Assembly: GCA_023375785.1 (NCBI GenBank)
Contig: SZWC01004980.1
Location: forward strand, 3,149 to 65,420
Length of the DNA stretch: 62,272 nt
From: Penium margaritaceum
Taxonomy: Eukaryota > Streptophyta > Zygnematophyceae > Desmidiales > Peniaceae
Direction: 5' to 3'
The translations under genes were made by a program, and so were the position numbers. The notes beneath the pieces were generated by a model. That model saw only the letters and a list, made by a program, of their open reading frames with translations, ran no database searches and was not told the DNA's origin. Of this stretch, positions 14,101 through 27,306 are shown piece by piece. Each line of letters begins with the position of its first letter. The first letter of the stretch is position 1.

Positions 14101-16896
14101 TGCTTCCGACTAGTGTGTTTCTGACCAGTGTGTTTCTGACCACTGTGTTTCTAACCACTGTGTTTCTGACCACTTTGTTTCGTCCTCTGTGTTTTCTGAC
14201 CAGTGTGTTTCTGAACAGTGCACTTCTGACCACTGTGCTTCCGACTAGTGTGTTTCTGACCAGTGTGTTTCTGACCACTGTGTTTCAGACAACTGTGTTT
14301 CTGACCACTTTGTTTCTGACCAATGTGTTTCTGACCACTATGTTTCTGACCACTATGTTTCTGACCACTGTGTTTCTGACCACCGTGTTTCTGACCACTG
14401 TGTTTCTGACCAGTGTGTTTCTAACCACTGTGTTTCTTCCAGTGTGTTTCTGACCACTGTGTTTCTGACCAGTGTGTTTCTGACCACTGTGTTTTTGACC
14501 ACTGTGTTTCTGACCAGTGTGTTTCTAACCACTGTGTTTCTGACAAGAGTGGTTCTGACCAGTATATTTCTGACAACTGTGTTTCTGACCCTTGTGGTTA
14601 TGACCACCGTGTTTCTGACCACTGTGTTTCTGACCAGGGTGTTTTTGACCACTGTGTTTCTGACCAGTGTGTTTCTGACCACTGTGTTTCTGACCAGTGT
14701 GTTTATGACCACTGTGTTTCTGACCACTGTGTTTCTGACCACTGTGTTCCTGACCGATGTCTTTCTGACCAGTGTGTTTTGACCACTGTATTTCTGACCA
14801 GTGGGATTCCGACCACTGTGTTTATGACCACTGTGTTTTTGACCACCGTGTTTCTGACCACTGTGTTTCTGACCATTGTGTTCCTGACCACTGTGTTTCT
14901 AACCAGTGTGTTTGTGACCACTGTGTTTCTGACCACTGTGTTTCTGACCATTGTGGTTCTGACCACAATGTTTCTCACCACTGTGTTTCTGGCAACTGTG
15001 TTTTATACCACTGTGTTTCTGACCAGTGTGTTTCTGACCACTGTGTTTCTTACCACTTTGTTTATGACCACTGTGTTTCTGACCAGTGTGATTATAACCA
15101 CTCTGTTTCTTACCAGTGTGTTTCTGACCACTGTGTATCTGACCACTGTGTTTCTGACCAGTTTGTTTCTGACCAGTGTGTTTCTGACCACTGTGTTTCT
15201 GACCGGTGTGTTTCTGACCAGTGTGTTTCTGACAAGTGTGTTTCTGACCAGTGTGTTTATGACCACTGTATTTCCGACCACTGTGTTTCTGACCACTGTG
15301 TTTCAGGCCAGTGTGATTCTGACCTATGTGTTCCTGACCAATGTATTTCTGACCCATGTATGTCCGACCAGTGTGTTTCTGACCACTGTGTTTCTGACCG
15401 GTGTGTTTCTGACCGCTGTGTTTCTGACCACTGTGTTTCTGACCACTGTGTTGCCGACCATTGTGTTTCTGACTAGTGTGTTTCTGTCCACTGTGTTTAT
15501 GACCAATGTATTTTTGACCACTGTGTTCATGACCAGTGTGTTTCTGACCAGTGTGTTCCTGACCAATGTGTTTCTGACCAGTGTTCCTGACCAGTGTGTT
15601 TCTAACCACTTTGTTTCTGACCCCTGTGTTTCTGACCAGTGTGTTTCTGTCCACCGTGTCTCTGACTTGTGTCTTTATGACCACTGTGGGTCCGACCACT
15701 GTGTTTCTGACCACTGTGTTTCTGACCAATGTGTTTCTGACCATTGTGTTTATGACCACTGTGTTTCTTACCAGTGTGTTTCTGACCAGTGTGTTTCTGA
15801 CCACTGTATTTCTGGCCACTGTGTTACTGACCACTGTGTTTCTGACCACTGTGTTTCTGACCAGTGTGTTTATGATCACTGTGTTTCTGTCCTCTGTGTT
15901 TCTGACCAATGTATTTCTGACCACTGTGATTTTTACCAGTGTGTTTCTGACCACTGTGTTTCTGATCAGTGTGTTTCTGACCAGTGTGTTTCTGACCACT
16001 GTTTTTTTGAACACTGTGTTTCTGTTCACTGTGTTTCTGACCACTGTGTTTCTGACCACTGTGCTTATGACCACACTGTTTCTGACCGGTGTGTTTCTGA
16101 CCACTGTGTTTCTGACCAGTGCGTTTCTGACCACTGTGTTTCTAACCACTGTGTTTCTGGCCACTGTGTTTCTGACCACCATGTTTCTGACCAGTGTGTT
16201 TCTGACCTGTGTGTTTCTGCCCACTGTGTTTCTGACCAGTGTGTTTCTGACCATTGTGTTTCTGACCACTGTATTTCTGACCACCGTGTTTCCCACCTGT
16301 GTATTTCTGACCAGTGTGTTTCTGACCAGGGTGTTTCTGACCAGTTTGTTTCTGACCAGTGTGTTTCTGACCACTGTGTATCTAACCACTGTGTTTCTGA
16401 CCACTGTGTTTCTGACCAGTGTGTTTCTGACCACAGAGTTTCTGACCACTGTGTTTCTGACCACTGTGTTTCTGACCTTTGTGTTTCTGACCACTGTGTT
16501 TCTGACCACTGTGTTTCTGACCACTGTGTTTCTGATCACTATGTTTCTGACCAATGTGTCTGTGATCACTGTGTTTCTAGGTAGTGTGTTTCTGCCCAGT
16601 GTGTTACTGACCACTGCGTTTTTTGCCACTGTGTTTCTGATCACCGTGTTTCGGACCACTGTTTCGGACCACTGTGTTTCTGAGCACAGTGTTTCTGACC
16701 AATGTGTCTCTGACCAGTGAGTTTCTGACCACTGTGTTTCTGACCATCGTGTTTCTGATAACAATGTTTCTGACAAGTGTGTTTCTGACCACTATGTTGC
16801 AGACCACTGTGTTTCTGACTAGTGTGCTCTTGACCACTGATTTTCTGACCACTGTGTTTCGAACAAAGTGTCTATGACCAATGTGTTTCTGACCTG

Positions 16897-17121
16897 TGTG
16901 TTTCTGACCAGTGTGTTTCTGACCAGTGTGTTTCTGACCAGTGTGTTTCTGACCAGTGTGTTTCTGACCAGTGTGTTTCTGACCAGTGTGTTTCTGACCA
17001 GTGTGTTTCTGACCAGTGTGTTTCTGACCAGTGTGTTTCTGACCAGTGTGTTTCTGACCAGTGTGTTTCTGACCAGTGTGTTTCTGACCAGTGTGTTTCT
17101 GACCAGTGTGTTTCTGACCAG
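16897..17121 (+). repeat. Homogeneous monomer block, 15 bp x 15, inside a direct duplication
   Basis: Fifteen identical TGTGTTTCTGACCAG monomers. The block is framed by two near-identical stretches of about 200 bp, starting near 16700 and 17149 and offset by 449 bp. Both carry the same series of variants (gtgtctctgaccagtgag, gataacaatg, ttgcagacc, gtgctcttgacc, cgaacaaagtgtctatg). Confidence 0.93.
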
Positions 17122-20100
17122 TGTGTTTCTGACCACTGTGTTTCTGACCAATGTGTCTCTGACCAGTGAGTTTCTGACCACTGTGTTTCTGACCATCGTG
17201 TTTCTGATAACAATGTTTCTGACAAGTGTGTTTCTGACCACTATGTTGCAGACCACTGTGTTTCTGACTAGTGTGCTCTTGACCACTGTTTTTCTGACCA
17301 CTGTGTTTCGAACAAAGTGTCTATGACCAATGTGTTTCTGACCAGTGTGTTTCTGACCAGTGTGTTTTTGACCACTGTGTTTCTGACCAGTGTGTTTATG
17401 ACCACTGTGTTTCTGACCGCTGTGTTTATGACCAGTGTGTTTCTGACTATTGTATTTCTGACCTGTGTGTTTCTGACCAGTGTGTTTCTGACCACTGTGA
17501 ATCTGAATAGTGTGTTTCTGAACAGTGTATTCCTGACTGCTGTGTTTTTTACCACTGGGTTACTGACCAGTGTGTTTCTGACCACCGTGTTTCTGACAAG
17601 TGTGTTTCTGACCAATGTGTTCCTGAGCCCTGTATTTCTGACCACTGTGTTTCTGAACACTGTGTTTCTGACCATTGTGTTTATCACCACTGTGTTTCTG
17701 ACCAGTGTGTTTCTGACCACTGTGTTTGTGACCACCGTGTTTCTGACAAGTGTGTTTCTGACTAGTGTGTTTTGGACCACTGTGTTTCTGACCGGTGTGT
17801 TTCTGACCAGTGTGTTCCTGACAAGTGTGTTTCTCACCAGTGTGTTTATGACCACTGTGTTTCTGACCACTGTGTTCTGACCAGTGTGTTTCTGACCAGT
17901 GTGTTTCTGACCAATGTGTTTCTGACCACTGTGTTTCTGACAACTGTGTTTTTGACCACTGTGGTCTGACCACTGTGTTTATGACCAGTGTGTTTATGAT
18001 TGGTGTGTTTCTGACCAATATGGTTGTGACCAGTGTGTTTCTGACCACCGTGTTTTTGACCACTGTGTCTGTGACCAGTGTGATTGTGACCACTATGTTT
18101 CTGACTAGTGTGTTTCTGACCACTTCGTTCTGACCAGTGTGTTTCTGATCGCTGTGTTTATGACCACTGTGTTTCTGACCAGTGTGTTCCTGACCACTGC
18201 GTTTCTGACCAGTGTATTTCTGACCAGTGTGTTTCAGACCACGGTGTCTCTGACCAGTGTGGGTCTGACCACCGTGTTTTTTACCACTGTGTTTCGGACC
18301 AGTGTGTTTCTAACCAGTGTGTTTCTGACCGCTGTGTTTCAGACCACAAAGCTTTGACCACTGTGTTTCTGAACACTGTGTTTCTAGCCACTGTGTTTCT
18401 GACCACAATTCTTCTGACCAGTGTGTTTTGGACCACTGTGTTTCTGACCAGTGTGTTTCTGACCACTGTGTTTCTCACGACTATGTTTCTGACCACTGTG
18501 CATTTTATCAGTGTGTTTCTGACCACTGTGTTTCTGATCAGAGTGTTTCTGATAAGTGTGTTTCTGACCACCGTGTTTTTGACCACTGTGTTTCTGACAA
18601 CTGTGTTTCTCACCACGGTGTTTCTTACCATTGTGTTCCCGACCACAGTGTTTCTGACCAGTGTGTTTCTGACCACTGTGTTTCTGACCACTGTGTTTCT
18701 GGCCACTGTGTTTCCGACCACTGTGTTTCTGACCAGTGTGTTCCTGACCAGGTAGTTTATGACCAGTGTCTTTCTTACCAGTGTGTTTCTGACCATTGTG
18801 TTTCTGACCACTGTGTCTCTGACCACCGTGTCTCTGACCAGTGTGTTTCTGACCAGTAGGTTCCTGACCAGGGTGTTTCCGACCACTGTGTTTCTGACCA
18901 GTGTGTTTATGACCACTCTGTTTCTGACCACTGTGTTTCTGACCACCGTGTTTCTGACCACTGTATTTCTGACCCTGGTATTTTTGACCACCGTGTTTCT
19001 GACCACTGTGTTTCTGACCAGTGTGTTTCTGACCAGTGTGTTTCTGACCAGTGTGTTTCTTAGCACCGTGTTTCTGACCAGTGTGTATCTGACCACTGTG
19101 TTTATGACCACTTTGTTTCTGACCTGTATGTGTCTGACCAGTGTGTTTATAACTACTGTGTTTCTGACCACTGTGTTTATGACCAGTGTGTTTTTGCCCA
19201 CTGTGTTCGGACCACTGTGTTTATGACCAGTGTGTTTATGATTGGTGTGTTTCTAACCAATGTGGTTCTGACCAGTGTGTTTCTGACCACCGTGATTTTG
19301 ACCACTGTGTCTGTGACCAGTGTGATTGTGACCACTCTGTTTCTGACCAGTGTGTTTCTGACCACTGTGTTTCTGACCAATGTGTTTCTGATCGCTGTGT
19401 TTATGACCACTGTGTTCCTGACCAGTGTGTTCCTGACCACTGCGTTTTTGACCAGTGTGTTTCTGACCAGTGTGTTTCAGACCACGGTGTCTCTGACCAG
19501 TGTGGGTCTGACCACTGTGTTTCTGACCACTGTGTTTCTGACCACTGTTTTTCTGACCATTGGGTTTCTGATCACTGTGTTTCTTACCAGTTTGTTTCTG
19601 ACCAGTGTGTGTCTGACCACTGTATTTCTGGCCACTGTGTTTCTGACCACTGTGTTTCTAACGAGTATGTCTCTGACCAGTCTGTTTCTGACCACTGTGT
19701 TTCCGACCACTGTGTTTCTGACAAGTGTGTTTCTGACCACTGTATTTCTGACCACCGTGTTTTTTACCACTGTATTTCGGACCAGTGTGTTTCTGACCAG
19801 TGTGTTTCTGACCACTGTGTTTCTGACAAGTGTGTTTCTGACCACTGTATTTCTGACCACCGTGTTTTTTACCACTGTATTTCGGACCAGTGTGTTTCTG
19901 ACCAGTGTGTTTCTGACCACTGTGTTTCTGACCACAATGCTTTGACCACTGTGTGTCTGAACACTGTGTTTCTAGCCACTGTGTTTCTGACCACTATTCT
20001 TCTGACCAATGTGTTTCTGAACACTGTGTTTCTGACCAGTGTGTTTCTGACCACTGTGTTTCTCACCACTATGTTTCTGACCACTGTGCATTTTATCAGT

Positions 20101-20489
20101 GTGTTTCTGACCACTGTGTTTCTGATCAGTGTGTTTCTGATAAGTGTGTTTCTGACCACCGTGTTTTTGACCACTGTGTTTCTGACAAACGTGTTTCTCA
20201 CCACTGTGTTTCTTACCACTGTGTTCCCGACCACAGTGTTTCTGACCAGTGTGTTTCTGACCACTGTGTTTCCGACCACTGTGTTTCTGTCCACTGTGTT
20301 TCCGAGCACTGTGTTTCTGACCAGTGTGTTCCTGACCAGTGTTTTTATGACCAGTGTCTTTCTTACCAGTGTGTTTCTGACCATTGTGTTTCTGACCACT
20401 GTGTCTCTGACCACCGTGTTTCTGACCAGTGTGTTTCTGACCAGTAGGTTCCTGACCAGGGTGTTTCCGACCACTGTGTTCATGACCAG

Positions 20490-21929
20490 TGTGTTTCTGA
20501 CCGGTGTGTTTCTGACCAGTGTGTTCCTGACCAGTGTGTTTCTGACCGGTGTGTTTCTGACCAGTGTGTTCCTGACCAGTGTGTTTCTGACCGGTGTGTT
20601 TCTGACCAGTGTGTTCCTGACCAGTGTGTTTCTGACCGGTGTGTTTCTGACCAGTGTGTTCCTGACCAGTGTGTTTCTGACCGGTGTGTTTCTGACCAGT
20701 GTGTTCCTGACCAGTGTGTTTCTGACCGGTGTGTTTCTGACCAGTGTGTTCCTGACCAGTGTGTTTCTGACCGGTGTGTTTCTGACCAGTGTGTTCCTGA
20801 CCAGTGTGTTTCTGACCGGTGTGTTTCTGACCAGTGTGTTCCTGACCAGTGTGTTTCTGACCGGTGTGTTTCTGACCAGTGTGTTCCTGACCAGTGTGTT
20901 TCTGACCGGTGTGTTTCTGACCAGTGTGTTCCTGACCAGTGTGTTTCTGACCGGTGTGTTTCTGACCAGTGTGTTCCTGACCAGTGTGTTTCTGACCGGT
21001 GTGTTTCTGACCAGTGTGTTCCTGACCAGTGTGTTTCTGACCGGTGTGTTTCTGACCAGTGTGTTCCTGACCAGTGTGTTTCTGACCGGTGTGTTTCTGA
21101 CCAGTGTGTTCCTGACCAGTGTGTTTCTGACCGGTGTGTTTCTGACCAGTGTGTTCCTGACCAGTGTGTTTCTGACCGGTGTGTTTCTGACCAGTGTGTT
21201 CCTGACCAGTGTGTTTCTGACCGGTGTGTTTCTGACCAGTGTGTTCCTGACCAGTGTGTTTCTGACCGGTGTGTTTCTGACCAGTGTGTTCCTGACCAGT
21301 GTGTTTCTGACCGGTGTGTTTCTGACCAGTGTGTTCCTGACCAGTGTGTTTCTGACCGGTGTGTTTCTGACCAGTGTGTTCCTGACCAGTGTGTTTCTGA
21401 CCGGTGTGTTTCTGACCAGTGTGTTCCTGACCAGTGTGTTTCTGACCGGTGTGTTTCTGACCAGTGTGTTCCTGACCAGTGTGTTTCTGACCGGTGTGTT
21501 TCTGACCAGTGTGTTCCTGACCAGTGTGTTTCTGACCGGTGTGTTTCTGACCAGTGTGTTCCTGACCAGTGTGTTTCTGACCGGTGTGTTTCTGACCAGT
21601 GTGTTCCTGACCAGTGTGTTTCTGACCGGTGTGTTTCTGACCAGTGTGTTCCTGACCAGTGTGTTTCTGACCGGTGTGTTTCTGACCAGTGTGTTCCTGA
21701 CCAGTGTGTTTCTGACCGGTGTGTTTCTGACCAGTGTGTTCCTGACCAGTGTGTTTCTGACCGGTGTGTTTCTGACCAGTGTGTTCCTGACCAGTGTGTT
21801 TCTGACCGGTGTGTTTCTGACCAGTGTGTTCCTGACCAGTGTGTTTCTGACCGGTGTGTTTCTGACCAGTGTGTTCCTGACCAGTGTGTTTCTGACCGGT
21901 GTGTTTCTGACCAGTGTGTTCCTGACCAG
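20490..21929 (+). repeat. Higher-order repeat, 45 bp x 32
   Basis: Thirty-two apparently identical copies of a three-monomer unit ending in gaccgg, gaccag and (with tgtgttcct) gaccag. The first ccgg is at 20501 and the last at 21896, exactly 31 periods apart. The block begins about 40 bp after the rare variant gaccagtagg at 20439. Confidence 0.95.
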
Positions 21930-23540
21930 TGTGTTTCTGACCGCTGTGTTTCTGACCACCGTGTTTCTGACCAGCGTGTTTCTGACCAGTAGATTTCTGA
22001 CCAGGGTGTTTCCAACCAGTGTGTTTCTGACCAGTGTGTTTCTGACCACTCTGTTTCTGACCACTGTGTTTCTAACCACTGTGTTTCCCACCAGTGTGTT
22101 TCTGACCACTGAGTTTCTGGCCAATGTGTTTCTGACCACTGTGTTTCTGGATTTTTTTTCTGAACACAGTGAGTCCGACCAGTGTGTTTCTGACCACTGT
22201 GTTTCTGACCAGCGTGTTTCTGACCACTGTGTTTCTGACCCTTGTGTTTTTGACCACCTTGTTACTCACCACTGTGTTTCTGACCAGTGTGTTTCTGACC
22301 ACTGTGTTTCTGACCAGTGTGTTTCTTAGGACCGTGTTTCTGACCAGTGTGTTTCTGACCACCATGTTTCTGACCATTGTGTTTCTGACCAGTGTGTTTC
22401 TGACCAGTGTGTTTCTGACCACTGTGTTTCTGACAACTGTGTGTCTGACCACTGTGTTTCTGACCAGCCTGTTTCTGACCACTGTGTATCTGACCAGTGT
22501 GTTTCAGACAACTTCGTTTCTTACCACAGTGTTTGTAACTACTGTGCTTCTGACCACTGTGTTTCTGACCAGTGTGTTCCTGACCACTATGTTTCTGACC
22601 ACTGTGTTTCGAATCACCGTGTTTCAATCCAGTGTGTTTCTGACCAGCGTGTTTCTGACCAGTGTGTTTCTGATCACCGTGTTTCTGACCAGTGTGTTTC
22701 TGACTACTGTGTATCTGACCAGTGTGTTTCTGACCAGTATATTTCCGACAACGGCGTATCTGACCCGTGTGGTTATGACCACTGTGTTTCTTACCACTGT
22801 GTTTCTGACCACTCTGTTTCTGACCACTATGTTTATGACCACTATGTTTATGACCACTGTGTTTCTGACGACGGTGATTTTGACCAGTGTGTTCTGACCA
22901 CTGTGTTTCTGACCAGTGTATTTCTGACCACTGTGTTTCTGATCACTGTGTTTCTGACCACTGCGCTTCTGACCAGTGTGTTTCTGACATATGTGTATCG
23001 GACCACAGTGTTTCTGACCACTCTGTTTCTGACCACTGTGTTTCTGACCCGTGTTTATGACCACTGTCTTTCTAACCAGTGTGTTTCTGACCCCTGTGTT
23101 TCTGACCACTGTGTTTCTGACCACTGTATTTCCGACCACCGTGTTTTTGACAAGTGTGTTTCTGACCACAGTGTTTCTGACCGGTGTGTTTATGACCACT
23201 GTGTTTTTGACCACGGTGTTTCTGACCAGTGTGTTTCTGTAAGTGTGTTTCTGACCACTGTGTTTTTTACCACTGTGTTTCTGACCACTGTGTTTCTGAG
23301 CACTTTGTTTCTAACCACAGTCTTTCTGACCATTGTGTTTCTGACAAGTGTGTTTCTGACCACAGTGTTTCTGACCGGTGTGTTTCTGACCACTGTGTTT
23401 ATAAGCAGTGTGTTTCTGACCAGTGGGTTTCTAACCACTGTGTTTACTGATGTGTTTCTGACCACTGGGTTTATGACCACTGTGTTTCTGTCCACTGTGT
23501 TTCTGACCACTTTGTTTCTGACCTGTATGTGTCTGACCAG

Positions 23541-24515
23541 TGTGTTTCTGACCAGTAGGTTCCTGACCAGGGTGTTTCCGACCACTGTGTTTCTGACCAG
23601 TGCGCCTCAAACCAGTGTGTTTCTGACCAGTAGGTTCCTGACCAGGGTGTTTCCGACCACTGTGTTTCTGACCAGTGCGCCTCAAACCAGTGTGTTTCTG
23701 ACCAGTAGGTTCCTGACCAGGGTGTTTCCGACCACTGTGTTTCTGACCAGTGCGCCTCAAACCAGTGTGTTTCTGACCAGTAGGTTCCTGACCAGGGTGT
23801 TTCCGACCACTGTGTTTCTGACCAGTGCGCCTCAAACCAGTGTGTTTCTGACCAGTAGGTTCCTGACCAGGGTGTTTCCGACCACTGTGTTTCTGACCAG
23901 TGCGCCTCAAACCAGTGTGTTTCTGACCAGTAGGTTCCTGACCAGGGTGTTTCCGACCACTGTGTTTCTGACCAGTGCGCCTCAAACCAGTGTGTTTCTG
24001 ACCAGTAGGTTCCTGACCAGGGTGTTTCCGACCACTGTGTTTCTGACCAGTGCGCCTCAAACCAGTGTGTTTCTGACCAGTAGGTTCCTGACCAGGGTGT
24101 TTCCGACCACTGTGTTTCTGACCAGTGCGCCTCAAACCAGTGTGTTTCTGACCAGTAGGTTCCTGACCAGGGTGTTTCCGACCACTGTGTTTCTGACCAG
24201 TGCGCCTCAAACCAGTGTGTTTCTGACCAGTAGGTTCCTGACCAGGGTGTTTCCGACCACTGTGTTTCTGACCAGTGCGCCTCAAACCAGTGTGTTTCTG
24301 ACCAGTAGGTTCCTGACCAGGGTGTTTCCGACCACTGTGTTTCTGACCAGTGCGCCTCAAACCAGTGTGTTTCTGACCAGTAGGTTCCTGACCAGGGTGT
24401 TTCCGACCACTGTGTTTCTGACCAGTGCGCCTCAAACCAGTGTGTTTCTGACCAGTAGGTTCCTGACCAGGGTGTTTCCGACCACTGTGTTTCTGACCAG
24501 TGCGCCTCAAACCAG
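23541..24515 (+). repeat. Higher-order repeat, 75 bp x 13
   Basis: Thirteen apparently identical five-monomer units plus a partial fourteenth running to about 24570. Diagnostic variants are agtaggttcct, agggtgtttccg and gcgcctcaaac; the last monomer of each unit ends 75 bp after the previous one (23615 to 24515). This unit contains the gaccagtagg variant found next to the two other largest blocks. Confidence 0.95.
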
Positions 24516-25881
24516 TGTGTTTCTGACCAGTAGGTTCCTGACCAGGGTGTTTCCGACCACTGTGTTTCTGACCACTTTGTTTCTGACCTGTATGTGTCTG
24601 ACCAGTGTGTTTATAACTACTGTGTTTCTAACCACTGTGTTTCTGACCAGTGTGTTCCTCACCACTATGTTTCTAACCACGGTGTTTCTAATCACTGTGT
24701 TTCAATCCAGTGTGTTTCTGACCAGCGTGTTTCCGACCAGTGTGTTACTGACCAGTGTGTTTCTGACCAGTGTGTTTCTGACCACTGTGAAGCCATGATC
24801 ACTGTGTTTCTGACCAGTGTGTTTCTGACCACTGTGTATCTGACCAGTGTGTTTCTGACCAGTATATTTCTGACAACTGTGTTTTTGACCCATGTGGTTA
24901 TGACCACCGTGTTTCTGACCACTGTGTTTCCGACCAGGGTGTTTCTGACCACTGTGTTTCTGACCAGAGTGTTTCTGACCACTCTGTTTCTGACCAGTGT
25001 CTTTATGACCACTATGTTTCTGTCCATTGTGCTTCTGACCAATGTGTTCCTGACCAATGTCTTTCTGACCAGTGTGTTTCTGACCACTGTGTTTCTGACG
25101 AGTGGGATTCCGACCACTGTGTTTATGACCACTGTGTTTTTTACCACCGTGTTTATGACCACTGTGTTTCTCACCAGTGTGTTTCTGACCACTGTGTTTC
25201 TGACCAGTGTGTTTCTGACAATTGTGTTCCCGACCGGTCTGTTTCTGACCAGTGTCTTTCTGACCGCTGTGTTTCTGACCACCGTGTTTCTGACCATTGT
25301 GTTTCTGACCAGTGTGTTTCTGACCAGTGTGTTTCTGACCACTGTGTTTATGACCACTATGTTTCCTACCAACGTGTTTCTGACCACTGTGTTTTATACA
25401 AGTGTGTTTCTGATTACTGTGTATCTGACCACTGTGTTTCTGACCAGTTTCTTTTTACCAGTGTGTTTCTGACCACTGTGTTTCTGACCGGTGTGTTTCT
25501 GACCAGTGTGTTTCTGAAACGTTTGTTTTCTGACCAGTTTGTTTATGACCACGTCTTTCTGACCACTGTGTTTTTGACCACTGTACTTCTGACCACTTTG
25601 TTTGTGACCAGTCTGTTTATGACCACCATGATTCTGACCACTGTGTTTCTGACCACTGTGTTTCTCACCAATATGTTTCTGACCAGTTTGTTTCTGACCA
25701 CTGTGTTCCTGACCAGTGTGTTTCTGACCATTGTGTTTCTGACCACTGTGTTTCTGACCAGTGTGTTCCTCACCACTATGTTTCTAACCACGGTGTTTCT
25801 AATCACTGTGTTTCAATCCAGTGTGTTTCTGACCAGCGTGTTTCTGACCAGTAGATTTCTGACCAGGGTGTTTCCAACCAG

Positions 25882-27306
25882 TGTGTTTCTGACCAGTGTG
25901 TTTCTGACCAGTGTGTTTCTGACCAGTGTGTTTCTGACCAGTGTGTTTCTGACCAGTGTGTTTCTGACCAGTGTGTTTCTGACCAGTGTGTTTCTGACCA
26001 GTGTGTTTCTGACCAGTGTGTTTCTGACCAGTGTGTTTCTGACCAGTGTGTTTCTGACCAGTGTGTTTCTGACCAGTGTGTTTCTGACCAGTGTGTTTCT
26101 GACCAGTGTGTTTCTGACCAGTGTGTTTCTGACCAGTGTGTTTCTGACCAGTGTGTTTCTGACCAGTGTGTTTCTGACCAGTGTGTTTCTGACCAGTGTG
26201 TTTCTGACCAGTGTGTTTCTGACCAGTGTGTTTCTGACCAGTGTGTTTCTGACCAGTGTGTTTCTGACCAGTGTGTTTCTGACCAGTGTGTTTCTGACCA
26301 GTGTGTTTCTGACCAGTGTGTTTCTGACCAGTGTGTTTCTGACCAGTGTGTTTCTGACCAGTGTGTTTCTGACCAGTGTGTTTCTGACCAGTGTGTTTCT
26401 GACCAGTGTGTTTCTGACCAGTGTGTTTCTGACCAGTGTGTTTCTGACCAGTGTGTTTCTGACCAGTGTGTTTCTGACCAGTGTGTTTCTGACCAGTGTG
26501 TTTCTGACCAGTGTGTTTCTGACCAGTGTGTTTCTGACCAGTGTGTTTCTGACCAGTGTGTTTCTGACCAGTGTGTTTCTGACCAGTGTGTTTCTGACCA
26601 GTGTGTTTCTGACCAGTGTGTTTCTGACCAGTGTGTTTCTGACCAGTGTGTTTCTGACCAGTGTGTTTCTGACCAGTGTGTTTCTGACCAGTGTGTTTCT
26701 GACCAGTGTGTTTCTGACCAGTGTGTTTCTGACCAGTGTGTTTCTGACCAGTGTGTTTCTGACCAGTGTGTTTCTGACCAGTGTGTTTCTGACCAGTGTG
26801 TTTCTGACCAGTGTGTTTCTGACCAGTGTGTTTCTGACCAGTGTGTTTCTGACCAGTGTGTTTCTGACCAGTGTGTTTCTGACCAGTGTGTTTCTGACCA
26901 GTGTGTTTCTGACCAGTGTGTTTCTGACCAGTGTGTTTCTGACCAGTGTGTTTCTGACCAGTGTGTTTCTGACCAGTGTGTTTCTGACCAGTGTGTTTCT
27001 GACCAGTGTGTTTCTGACCAGTGTGTTTCTGACCAGTGTGTTTCTGACCAGTGTGTTTCTGACCAGTGTGTTTCTGACCAGTGTGTTTCTGACCAGTGTG
27101 TTTCTGACCAGTGTGTTTCTGACCAGTGTGTTTCTGACCAGTGTGTTTCTGACCAGTGTGTTTCTGACCAGTGTGTTTCTGACCAGTGTGTTTCTGACCA
27201 GTGTGTTTCTGACCAGTGTGTTTCTGACCAGTGTGTTTCTGACCAGTGTGTTTCTGACCAGTGTGTTTCTGACCAGTGTGTTTCTGACCAGTGTGTTTCT
27301 GACCAG
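25882..27306 (+). repeat. Homogeneous monomer block, 15 bp x 95
   Basis: Ninety-five consecutive identical TGTGTTTCTGACCAG monomers, 1425 bp, the longest pure stretch in the window. It begins about 35 bp after a gaccagtaga variant at 25846. It is followed near 27331 by a segment that also occurs near 23403 (agcagtgtg ... tttactgatg), so it sits in a copy of the segment that holds the 75-bp block. Confidence 0.95.
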
